A DNA stretch of 64,000 nt from Pontixanthobacter luteolus (GTDB lineage: Bacteria; Pseudomonadota; Alphaproteobacteria; Sphingomonadales; Sphingomonadaceae): contig NZ_WTYP01000001.1 in the NCBI RefSeq assembly GCF_009828095.1, positions 124,001 to 188,000 on the forward strand, written 5' to 3'. A program made the position numbers and the translations under genes. Positions within the stretch are counted from its first letter, which is position 1. Each line of letters opens with the position of its first letter. Of the stretch, positions 45,032 through 53,169 are shown piece after piece. The notes under the pieces are model-generated. The model was not told the DNA's origin. It made no database searches and worked only from the letters and a program-made list of their open reading frames with translations.

Positions 45032-45345
45032 AGCAGTTCCAGCTGCACCATAACTGCATCGCCTTCAGCCAGCTCTTCAGCGCGCAGCACCTTCTTGCTG
45101 ACTAGCAGAATCCATTCGCTGGACTTGCTCTGCGGAAACACTGAGCTTTTCCAGCGTGTATCGCCAATGCTGGCGAATACTTTCACCGATCCGAAGCCGC
45201 GCCGCGCGCCGAGTTCCAGACGCAGCAGCCGTTCGTGCATAGCAATCGCTTGCGCATCCTCACCTGTGATCGAGACAAGATGATAGGTCCCGCGTTCGCC
45301 CTGCCAGCGCCGCATTTGCGTGCGGCAGGTCAGGATTTCACTCAC
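45028..45345 (-). CDS. DUF1905 domain protein
   Basis: The 105-residue product contains WQGERGTYHLVSITGEDAQAI, RRGFGSVKVFASIGDTRWKSSVFP and EWILLVSKKVLRAEELAEGDAV, the DUF1905 pattern of a small beta-barrel fold. The function is unknown. It overlaps the VOC gene end to end by four bases and follows the cyclophilin gene by six bases on the same strand. Confidence 0.8.
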   Translation of the reverse strand: MSEILTCRTQMRRWQGERGTYHLVSITGEDAQAIAMHERLLRLELGARRGFGSVKVFASIGDTRWKSSVFPQSKSSEWILLVSKKVLRAEELAEGDAVMVQLELL

Positions 45346-45351
45346 TGGCCG

Positions 45352-46434
45352 TCACTGATTGGCAGCGCGCCGGATTGGCACGGGGATATTGCAGATATCG
45401 GCACCGCCAGCTGGGACGATGAAGAACGGATCGCGCCGGTTGGCCCGGGCATCCGCATATCGGGCGAATGCTTCACCTTCCGTGGAAAGGTATTCGAATG
45501 CAGGCCGCTCGCCTGCGGAGAGGTCGCTCGCGACCCGGATCGACATTATCGGTGTGCGTTTCTCCGCTTCGTCTTCAGTATAGAATCCAAGTGCACCCGA
45601 TCCGCGCGGCAGGCTGGAGAGGTGCTCCATGCCGGAAATGATGCGTCCGACCAGCGCGATATTGCGGTCAAGGTGGCGGGGCGCTTGGCCGATAACCGTG
45701 TAGAGTTCCGCGCCAGATCCGGTGTCGGGGGAATAGCCGCGCCCAACCCCGACCATGCCATAGCAATGTACGGGCCAGAACTGCTCGTCTTGCCCGGCAA
45801 TCGGCCAACCATTCGCGATCACGGCAATTTGTGAATACCGGTCTGAGAAAGTGGCTTGCGCGTATTGGCGCGCATCCTCTTCACCAAGCCCCTGCAAGAC
45901 TTCGAAATCGGCTCCGCCGGCAATCAAACCAACCATTGTCGCAGCTGATTGAATACGCATTTTTGACGGGCCGTCAGCAGCAAACGCCGGAGATGTATAA
46001 TCGTCTTCTTCCATCACCCGTAGCCCTTCGGGCAGCGGCTTTGCGTCACCTTCCGCCTCCGGATTGTCATAATTCGGGTCGCCCCACTGGACGACGTAGT
46101 TATCTTGCACCCGGTTGACGGTGATATCGTCGTACCAACCGGCCCGCGCGAGAGTCCGGATATTTTGGGTCCACCCTTGGCTGAACGGAGCGGGCATTAG
46201 CTGGATGATCACTTCGCGTGCGTTCCCCTCTGCATCGGGGGCGAGTGTCATCACCAGCAGGTCTTCTGCGGCAATCGGTATCCAATCATCAGCAGGCGCA
46301 GCGTCCACTATCTCGTTCGGCGAAGGGGCCGGCTGTTCCCCCGCATCCTGTGCCAATACGGGCGCGGTTAGTGCGAGCGCGAAAGGCGCGGCGAAGGCGG
46401 CGGCAGCGGCGGCCAGTGTCAGGTTCTTTTTCAT
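45352..46434 (-). CDS. Cyclophilin-type peptidyl-prolyl isomerase, exported
   Basis: The 360-residue product has a signal peptide ending APVLAQ. The cyclophilin-like domain contains GWYDDITVNRVQDNYVVQWGDPNYDNP (cf. fFHRvi.gFmiQGGDP), HCYGMVGVGRGYSPDTGSGAELYTVIGQAPRHLDRNIALVGRIISGMEHL. In canonical cyclophilins FHR carries the active-site Arg, and here the corresponding residues are VNRV. It acts in the periplasm on protein folding. The start at 46434 is set by the signal peptide. Confidence 0.85.
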   Translation of the reverse strand: MKKNLTLAAAAAAFAAPFALALTAPVLAQDAGEQPAPSPNEIVDAAPADDWIPIAAEDLLVMTLAPDAEGNAREVIIQLMPAPFSQGWTQNIRTLARAGWYDDITVNRVQDNYVVQWGDPNYDNPEAEGDAKPLPEGLRVMEEDDYTSPAFAADGPSKMRIQSAATMVGLIAGGADFEVLQGLGEEDARQYAQATFSDRYSQIAVIANGWPIAGQDEQFWPVHCYGMVGVGRGYSPDTGSGAELYTVIGQAPRHLDRNIALVGRIISGMEHLSSLPRGSGALGFYTEDEAEKRTPIMSIRVASDLSAGERPAFEYLSTEGEAFARYADARANRRDPFFIVPAGGADICNIPVPIRRAANQ

Positions 46435-46515
46435 GGCTGCACCTTGGCAAAGGAAACTGCCTTGCGAAAGGCCCGACACGCGGCTAGTGCGCGCCTTCTG
46501 CCAGAAATGGCACGC

Positions 46516-46605
46516 GGACACGTGGCCGAGTGGTCGAAGGCGCACGCCTGGAAAGTGTGTAAAGGGGCAACTCTTTCGTGGGTTCGAATCCCACCGTGTC
46601 CGCCA
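46516..46605 (+). tRNA. tRNA-Ser (GGA)
   Basis: The acceptor stem is GGACACG / CGTGTCC with discriminator G and encoded CCA. The D arm is TGGCCGAGTGG, and the anticodon stem CACGC/GTGTG carries loop CTGGAAA (anticodon GGA). It has a long variable arm, typical of serine tRNAs, and a T arm GTGGGTTCGAATCCCAC. Length is 90 bases including CCA. A terminator hairpin follows two bases later. Confidence 0.95.
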
Positions 46606-46606
46606 T

Positions 46607-46635
46607 AAAAAGGGTCCCGCAAGGGGCCCTTTTTT
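46607..46635 (+). terminator. Rho-independent terminator after tRNA-Ser
   Basis: AAAAAGGGTCCC, loop GCAA, GGGGCCCTTTTTT, with one wobble. Confidence 0.85.
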
Positions 46636-46759
46636 GTTGCGTTCGGGTTTCCTGATGCCTTGAATTCACAAACAATTGCGCTGCAAACTTGCAATCGGGC
46701 TCTGGTGAAGTCAGCGTAACAACGCGGGCAATGAGGGCTGGCCGCGCAGGGGACATCCG

Positions 46760-48256
46760 ATGAGGGCATCTGGGCGATATGACGTCATTGTTGTTGGTGG
46801 CGGCCCCGCCGGGGCAACCATGGCGTGGGCGCTGGCGCAGCAGGGAATCGATGTCGCGGTTCTGGAAAGGGCCAGCTTCCCGCGAGAGAAGGTGTGCGGC
46901 GACTTTGTCGAACCTGCCGGTTTGCGGATCATCGAGCGGATGGGCTGCGCCGATGCGCTTGGCCTGAAATCACGGGCGAAGATCGACAAGGTCAGGGCCT
47001 ATTACGGCCCGCACATAGCGTACCAGAATGATGTGGCTTATTACGATGGCGAGGCCGGAATGCCGCCCCACGGCCATATCGTGCCGCGTCACGAACTCGA
47101 TACTGCCTTGCTGGAAAATGCGGCGAAGGCCGGAGCAGACGTGATCCATCAGGCGCTGGTGCGCGAAGTGCACCGCGAAGACGGGCTGATGCGGGTTGAT
47201 GCCAAGGTCGGCAAGGGCAACAAAAGCTTTACCGCTCCGGTCGTTGTGGGCGCAGACGGGGTGCAGTCGGTGGTTGCCGCACACGCTGGCCTGAGGCGCG
47301 ATGACAAACGTCACATCGGCATTTCGCAGCGGGTCTATCTCGATGGGGTCGAGATGGATGAAAGCGAAGCATGCATCTGGTTCGATGAAGACCATTACCC
47401 GGGATACGGATGGGTCTTCCCGACCGGCAACGGGCGCGCAAATGCCGGTATGGGCATGTTGAGCGAAACGACCGAGCGGTTCGGCATCTCGTTGCAGCAA
47501 TCCTTCAGGGAAAGCATGGACCGTCTGAAATACCGGCATCCCGGCTGCGCCAACGCTGTCATGGCGACCAAGCCGCTGGGCGGGGCGGTTCATATGTATG
47601 GCGGTATTACCCGCAATCACTTCGCCGGCGGGATTCTGGTGGGGGATGCCGGCGGCTTCGTCGATCCGATGACCGCAGAAGGCATCACGCAGGGCATGGA
47701 ATCGTCCATCATTGGTGCTAGCACGATTGCTGCGGCGCTGGAGCGGGAGTCGTTCGAGGAAGCGGACTTTGCGCGCTTTGATGATGATTTCCGGGACTAT
47801 TTTGATCACGGGATGCTGTATCTGAGTTTTTACGCCACCATGATGCGCAACCGGCATTTCGGTGATTTTTTCCTCAGCATGACGCAGCAGGGTTTCGAAC
47901 GGGCACAGACCGACCGAGAATTTGCGCGCGTGTGCGGGACCGGGTTCGGCGGCTTGAATGTTCAGCCGGCCGCGATCGCGTCGCAGCTCTGGACGGGCAT
48001 TGCGCGTCACATTGCAGAAGGCGGCGCGGCAGTGCTGGCTGATCTGGTGGCCGGGCGCGGAATTCCGCGCGACGGTTTCGTAGGCGACTGGAATTTGTGG
48101 CAATCCGGCTGGCGGGCCTCGGTTGATGATGACCGCGCCTGGCACATGTCATGGCTGGCTGACATCGTCCGTGCGGCGATGAAACTTGGTCCATCGTTTA
48201 CACGCAAGGAAAATCCTCGGCTCAAAGGCCCCTTCGCAGCGGAGCTTGAATCATGA
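46760..48256 (+). CDS. Geranylgeranyl-reductase-like FAD oxidoreductase
   Basis: The 498-residue product begins YDVIVVGGGPAGATMAWALAQQGIDVAVLERASFPREKVCGDFVEPAG. This is the Rossmann fold and FPREKxCG block of the geranylgeranyl reductase/flavoprotein-hydroxylase group. It later shows VVGADGVQSVVAAHAGL and GILVGDAGGFVDPMTAEGITQGMESS (FAD contact). GGR-type enzymes saturate double bonds in isoprenoid chains. It is followed with a four-base overlap by a second flavoprotein and then a polyprenyl synthetase, which suggests an isoprenoid substrate. It could also be a halogenase- or monooxygenase-like relative. Confidence 0.85.
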   Translation: MRASGRYDVIVVGGGPAGATMAWALAQQGIDVAVLERASFPREKVCGDFVEPAGLRIIERMGCADALGLKSRAKIDKVRAYYGPHIAYQNDVAYYDGEAGMPPHGHIVPRHELDTALLENAAKAGADVIHQALVREVHREDGLMRVDAKVGKGNKSFTAPVVVGADGVQSVVAAHAGLRRDDKRHIGISQRVYLDGVEMDESEACIWFDEDHYPGYGWVFPTGNGRANAGMGMLSETTERFGISLQQSFRESMDRLKYRHPGCANAVMATKPLGGAVHMYGGITRNHFAGGILVGDAGGFVDPMTAEGITQGMESSIIGASTIAAALERESFEEADFARFDDDFRDYFDHGMLYLSFYATMMRNRHFGDFFLSMTQQGFERAQTDREFARVCGTGFGGLNVQPAAIASQLWTGIARHIAEGGAAVLADLVAGRGIPRDGFVGDWNLWQSGWRASVDDDRAWHMSWLADIVRAAMKLGPSFTRKENPRLKGPFAAELES

Positions 48257-50397
48257 CGGATGAAACAGTCGTAAAAACCTCCAAGACAATGCCCGCCAAG
48301 AGCGGCAAGGCAGCGAAGAAAGCCGCACCTAAGCGTGTGGCCAGAACGCCGAATGCAAAACCCGCAAAAGCGAAGGCCAAAGCTGCCAAAGGCAAATCTG
48401 TTGCGGTGGTGGGCGGCGGGATCGCTGGCCTTTCTTCTGCAATAAAGCTGCTGAAGGCCGGGTTCGAAGTGACGATTTTCGAGCAGAACGAAAGGCTCGG
48501 CGGGAATACCTCGTCCGAGCTAGTCGCCGGTGTCGAGCACGATGTGTATCCGCATATGTTCTGCGACTGGTACGACAATTTCTGGGACCTGTACGAGAAC
48601 GATCTTGGCCTGAGCAGGGATGATCATTTCGAACCGCGCGCAGGGGTGAAAACACTGCGCGAAGGGTCCAAGACCTATGATGAATTGCTCAATCCCACGA
48701 CGCTGCAGGCGATCATCGCCAATCTGAAATCAGGCTCGCTTTCACCAGCGGAAATGTTCCTGATGGGATATTCCATGGTCGACCTTGCAGGCTATCCATT
48801 CGACCGCGAGGGGATGGCCCAGCTTGAAAAGCAGAGCGTGAACGGCTTTCTCTATTCCACCAGCTACGCGACTGAAGAGGTTGCCGAACTGGAAAACTAC
48901 ATGCTGGAGGTGATCTGGTCGATCAACAGCGAGCGCACCTCTGCCGCGAGCTATCAGGACTTTATCCGGCACACGCTGTCTTTCCCCAACGGCGCACCAT
49001 TCGCGTTCATGCTGAAGAACGATTTGAACACCGGGCTGGTGCAACCGATCGCTGACCTGATCGCGCAGATGAAGGGTACGGTTAAGACCTCTACCGAGGT
49101 AACCGCAGTGCGGCTGGTGGATGACCGGCCCGTGCTTCACTGGCGCAGTGCAGGTTCCAGCGGACGCGGCAGCTCGGGCGGCTTTGACGAGGTTATAATT
49201 GCAGTTCCCTGTGCCCCGCTGACCGATCTGGTGATGGGCGGTACTCGCAATCTTGCGGGCGACCGGCTGATCGACAGGGAGCAATCCCTGGCGCAGGTGC
49301 GGCGGCTCAGCTCGGTCGCGATCCCTGTGATCGACCTCTACCTCAATCGAAAGCTGCCCGATATTCCGCCGGAGAACATCGGGCTGACGGGCGCAAATTA
49401 CGGGCTGTCGGTCGTCGATATCGCCCAGCTTTGGCCCGAAGGTGAATTTGGCGGCAACACCGCGCTGGTCATCGCCGCTTCGGACGGGGAGGCATTGCCG
49501 GGGCACAATTTCGAGGCGCAGGCATGGTTCATGCTGCAGGAACTGCGCAAATTCTATCCCGACATCGATATCGGCACGAAATGGGGCGATCCCGATTGTG
49601 ATATCGACTGGGCCAAGACGCACGCCCGGTCCAATACCGATTACGCCCTGTTCTTGAATGAAGTGGGTGGTTGGGACTGGAGGCCTTGCACTGCCTATCC
49701 CGGTACTTTGCCAGGCATCTTCTTCGCGGGCGATCTGGCGCAAAGCAATGTTGACATGGCCACTATCGAAGGCGCGGTCGAGAGCGGCGTGCTGGCCGCC
49801 GCAGCGGTGCAAGCTTTCGATGCTGAACGTACTGGCCAAATGCGCGGCAAGCCAATCGAACTGATTAAGCATCTGACCTATGGCAACACCGCTCTGCGGG
49901 CGGCGAAATTGGCACTGATGCCGTTTGCCTATCTGGCCAAGGGCTGGACCTTGCTTGAAGGAAGCCCGCCAAAACCTGATCTGAAATACCTCGGCAATTC
50001 ACTGCAATCCGACCATCTTCCGCTGTTGCCGCTGCAATATATCGTCGACTGGTGGACGACCGCTTACTGGTTCTGGAACAGTGCGCTAACGGGTGACGAG
50101 GGACCCGAGAAAATCGGCCCGCGGAACAATGGCGATGACGATTTCATCGGTCTTGGCGCTGCGCTGCTGATGGTTGCCGGGGAATTCGCAAGCTATGCGA
50201 CCGAGAAATGCGCCGAGGGCAGGGCCGAGGGCGCGGAAGGTAAATCCCGATCGGCGGTTGAGGATGGCTCTGACGAAGGGCTGGATGGGCTCGCCCGACG
50301 GGCAGGGCGGATGACCGCCGATTTCCTTTCCCGCACCGGTTCCCCGGCGCAGCCCGATCCAACGCCGAGACAGCGCCGCTGGCGCGTAAAGCGTTGA
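48253..50397 (+). CDS. Phytoene-desaturase-like FAD protein with basic N-terminal tail
   Basis: The 714-residue product has a Lys/Ala/Pro-rich tail at residues 9-48 (KKAAPKRVARTPNAKPAKAKAKAAKGK type). The FAD Rossmann block VAVVGGGIAGLSSAIKLLKAGFEVTIFEQNERLGGNTSS follows, and the end of the amine-oxidase/desaturase fold FAGDLAQSNVDMATIEGAVESG. The last 180 residues (LKYLGNSLQSDHLPLLPLQYIVDWWTTAYWFWNS) are an unrecognised extension. It belongs to the amine-oxidase/phytoene-desaturase superfamily. ATGA overlap ties it to the upstream reductase gene. Confidence 0.8.
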   Translation: MTDETVVKTSKTMPAKSGKAAKKAAPKRVARTPNAKPAKAKAKAAKGKSVAVVGGGIAGLSSAIKLLKAGFEVTIFEQNERLGGNTSSELVAGVEHDVYPHMFCDWYDNFWDLYENDLGLSRDDHFEPRAGVKTLREGSKTYDELLNPTTLQAIIANLKSGSLSPAEMFLMGYSMVDLAGYPFDREGMAQLEKQSVNGFLYSTSYATEEVAELENYMLEVIWSINSERTSAASYQDFIRHTLSFPNGAPFAFMLKNDLNTGLVQPIADLIAQMKGTVKTSTEVTAVRLVDDRPVLHWRSAGSSGRGSSGGFDEVIIAVPCAPLTDLVMGGTRNLAGDRLIDREQSLAQVRRLSSVAIPVIDLYLNRKLPDIPPENIGLTGANYGLSVVDIAQLWPEGEFGGNTALVIAASDGEALPGHNFEAQAWFMLQELRKFYPDIDIGTKWGDPDCDIDWAKTHARSNTDYALFLNEVGGWDWRPCTAYPGTLPGIFFAGDLAQSNVDMATIEGAVESGVLAAAAVQAFDAERTGQMRGKPIELIKHLTYGNTALRAAKLALMPFAYLAKGWTLLEGSPPKPDLKYLGNSLQSDHLPLLPLQYIVDWWTTAYWFWNSALTGDEGPEKIGPRNNGDDDFIGLGAALLMVAGEFASYATEKCAEGRAEGAEGKSRSAVEDGSDEGLDGLARRAGRMTADFLSRTGSPAQPDPTPRQRRWRVKR

Positions 50398-50427
50398 GAG
50401 ACAAGCTATGACAACAGGATTTAAATC

Positions 50428-51369
50428 GTGAACTCAGGACTGGACTCCGTAACTGCAGGCATCGTTTCTGATCTCGGTTTCGAGGATGAAATGGACCGCG
50501 TGCGCAACCTGCTGAACGGCTGGATCGAACAGGTTGGGCAAGACCTGAAGCCGCTTCTGGAATGGCAATTCGTGGAAGGGTCGAAATACTTCCGCCCCCT
50601 GACGATTTTCGGTTGTTACCGGGCAGCGATAGGCGGCGACATACCCGACAGTATGATCCGCTCTGCTGCGGTGCTGGAAATGATGCACAACATGACGCTG
50701 ATCGTGGACGATATCCTCGATCATTCGGACGAACGGCGCGGTATTCCCTCGCTCCATGCGAAGTTCGGCATGTTGCCGGCCCTGATGGCGTCGGGTTTCA
50801 TTGTGGCCGAAGGGTTCGAAATGTCGGCTGAAGACCCGCACGATATCCGCCTGTTTGCCGATCTGGTGAAGCGGCTGGGCGTTGCTGAATGCGCGCAGTG
50901 GCGATTGCGCAGGCAGCCGCTGGGCGTTGCCGATTGGGAGGATATTGCGGGCGAGGATACAGGTTCGATGTTCGAAACCTGCGCCTGCCTTGCGACCCGC
51001 GACGAAAGCCTGCGGCGTTTCGGCAGGCTCATCGGGATGCTCTATCACGGCTGTGACGATGTCGGCGATGTCAAAGGGTTGGAAGGGCTTGGCGGCGGAG
51101 GCGAGGAGGATCTGCGTGACGGTATCCTGACGTTGCCAGCGTCGCTTGCCATTCAGGACCGCGAGATTTGCGATATGTTCTGCAAGCCCGATCCGTCACC
51201 GGCGGAACTCGACCGGATCAAACACGCCATGATCGCTCAGTTGCCAGCCGCCGACGCACACCTCGACAAGTTGGCAAAAGATGCGAAGTGGCAGGCGCAG
51301 ACGAAGACCTCCGATCCGAAGGTGCTTGAGGAACTGGTGGATTATACGCGCGAGCTATCTCGCAGATAG
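50428..51369 (+). CDS. Divergent polyprenyl synthetase
   Basis: The 313-residue product starts with GTG at 50428 (AGGA eight bases before). It has the two aspartate-rich motifs, DDILD (residues 94-98) and DDVGD (210-214). The lysine of the KT motif is replaced by Asp (GEDTG, Asp177), and the N-terminal GGKRxRP is GSKYFRP (residues 51-57). It is an isoprenyl-diphosphate-synthase fold; whether it still condenses isoprenyl diphosphates is uncertain. It lies 30 bases after the desaturase-like gene. Confidence 0.8.
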   Translation: MNSGLDSVTAGIVSDLGFEDEMDRVRNLLNGWIEQVGQDLKPLLEWQFVEGSKYFRPLTIFGCYRAAIGGDIPDSMIRSAAVLEMMHNMTLIVDDILDHSDERRGIPSLHAKFGMLPALMASGFIVAEGFEMSAEDPHDIRLFADLVKRLGVAECAQWRLRRQPLGVADWEDIAGEDTGSMFETCACLATRDESLRRFGRLIGMLYHGCDDVGDVKGLEGLGGGGEEDLRDGILTLPASLAIQDREICDMFCKPDPSPAELDRIKHAMIAQLPAADAHLDKLAKDAKWQAQTKTSDPKVLEELVDYTRELSRR

Positions 51370-51518
51370 AGCGGGCGGGTTTCTGCGTTTCCCTTCCGAC
51401 AGGTTCTTGTGGGCAGGGCCGCTTAGTTTGGCTATCGCCGCCTGGCCTGAATTTGGGCTTAGCGTTGTGCCGGGATGCCGCGCTGATGATCTTGTAAAGC
51501 CCGTCTGCGGAGGCAAAA

Positions 51519-53141
51519 ATGGAATCGATCGGTGCCAATCTGGAAGAGATGAAGCGCACTCCGCTGGCTGAAGAGCACGTGGCGGCGATCCGCAAGATTT
51601 CCACCGAGCGCTCGTACAAGGCCGGTGAGTTCGTGGCCGAAATCGGCGATCCGATGGACCGGTTCGTCTACGTCACCGAAGGCGAGATCGAGGTCGTCAA
51701 TCCTTATACCGGTGAGCGCTGGCTGGAATCCAGCCTTGGGCCCACGCAGTTCATGGGCGACATCGCGTTCCTCAATTCGGGAACTTTCACTCTGCCGATG
51801 CGCGCTGCGAAGGATACCCGCACGCTGGAGGCACCGCGTGACAAGATGCTCAAGCTGATGAGCGAGAATCCAGAACTGTCGGATCACGTTATCACTGTTT
51901 ATTCCGCGCGCCGCCGCAAACAGTTCGAGGATCACCGTAGCTCGATAAAACTCATTGGTGCGGAGCGGGATGGCAAGGTTCAGGAAATCGCCAGCTTCCT
52001 CGCGCGCAATCACGTGCCGTTCCAGTCGTTTGATCTGGAGGATAGCGATGAAGAGGCTGTTCGGCTGTGCAACTTGTCGCAGCACAAGCCATCGGTGGTC
52101 TATTCGAAGGACCACATCGTGGAGGATCCGTCGCCGCGCAAGATTGCCCGCTTGCTGGGCCTGGACTTGGAAGTCGAGAAAGGAATTGATGTCGACGTGC
52201 TGATCGTTGGCGGCGGGCCCGCAGGTGTCGCCGCAGCGGTATATGCCGGGGCAGAGGGGCTGTGCGCTCTGGTTATTGAAGACACTGCGATCGGCGGTCA
52301 GGCCGGTACCTCCAGCAGGATTGAAAACTACATGGGTTTCCCGACTGGAATATCGGGGTCTGACCTGGTCTATCGCGGGCAAATCCAGGCGCTGAAGTTC
52401 GGTACCAGATTTGCCATGCCGCGCCGGGTGATTGCGCTGGAAAAACGCGAGAACGGATCATTCTGCGCAAAGCTGGATGACAATGGCGAAGTCTGCGCAA
52501 AATCGGTTCTGGTCGCGACCGGCGTGCAATATCGCAAATTGCCGCTTCAGGGCCGTGACGCGTTTGAAGGGTCTGGCGTTTTCTATGCCGCGACCGACAT
52601 GGAATCGCGGTTCTGCCACAAGAAACCGGTTGCGATCATCGGCGGCGGCAATTCGGCCGGGCAGGCAGCCATGTATCTGGCGCGTTCAGCCCATCATGTG
52701 CACTTGCTGGTTCGCGGCGAAAGTCTGGCGTCGTCGATGTCATCGTATCTTAGCGAAAGGCTCGATGCTGAAGAAAACGTGACGGTCCACTATCAGACAG
52801 AGGCGACCTGCCTGCACGGTGATGACTGGCTGGAGGCGGTCACGCTGAAAACGCCGGACGGCGAAGAGAAGATGGATTGCGGCGGCCTGTTCATCATGGT
52901 CGGAGCAGAGCCGAATTCCGCGTGGCTGTCGGGGCTGGTCGAACTGGATGAAAAAGGGTTTGTCATCACCGGTCAGGATGCCGGGCAGCATTCACCATAC
53001 GAAACCGCGACGGACGGGATTTTCGCGGTCGGCGATGTCAGGGCCGGGTCCGTCAAGCGGGTGGCCTCTGGCGTGGGCGAAGGTTCGGTGGTTGTTTCTG
53101 CGATATGGAACCACGTGAATGCAGGCGGGGACCGACCTTAA
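51519..53141 (+). CDS. cNMP-binding / glutaredoxin-like / thioredoxin-reductase-like fusion
   Basis: The 540-residue product has three parts. Residues 20-125 are a cyclic-nucleotide-binding domain (KAGEFVAEIGDPMDRFVYVTEGEIEVV, FMGDIAFLNSGTF). Residues 150-215 look like a thioredoxin-fold spacer (VQEIASFLARNHVPFQSFDLEDSDEEA). From residue 225 there is a thioredoxin-reductase fold (VLIVGGGPAGVAAAVYAGAEGLCALVIEDTAIGGQA; AIIGGGNSAGQAAMYLA; GIFAVGDVRAG). The CATC active site is AATD (residues 357-360), so it cannot reduce thioredoxin in the usual way. It probably reduces another partner, possibly the flavoproteins next door. Confidence 0.88.
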   Translation: MESIGANLEEMKRTPLAEEHVAAIRKISTERSYKAGEFVAEIGDPMDRFVYVTEGEIEVVNPYTGERWLESSLGPTQFMGDIAFLNSGTFTLPMRAAKDTRTLEAPRDKMLKLMSENPELSDHVITVYSARRRKQFEDHRSSIKLIGAERDGKVQEIASFLARNHVPFQSFDLEDSDEEAVRLCNLSQHKPSVVYSKDHIVEDPSPRKIARLLGLDLEVEKGIDVDVLIVGGGPAGVAAAVYAGAEGLCALVIEDTAIGGQAGTSSRIENYMGFPTGISGSDLVYRGQIQALKFGTRFAMPRRVIALEKRENGSFCAKLDDNGEVCAKSVLVATGVQYRKLPLQGRDAFEGSGVFYAATDMESRFCHKKPVAIIGGGNSAGQAAMYLARSAHHVHLLVRGESLASSMSSYLSERLDAEENVTVHYQTEATCLHGDDWLEAVTLKTPDGEEKMDCGGLFIMVGAEPNSAWLSGLVELDEKGFVITGQDAGQHSPYETATDGIFAVGDVRAGSVKRVASGVGEGSVVVSAIWNHVNAGGDRP

Positions 53142-53169
53142 GCCGCTCCCCGCCTGATCACATTTTCAA

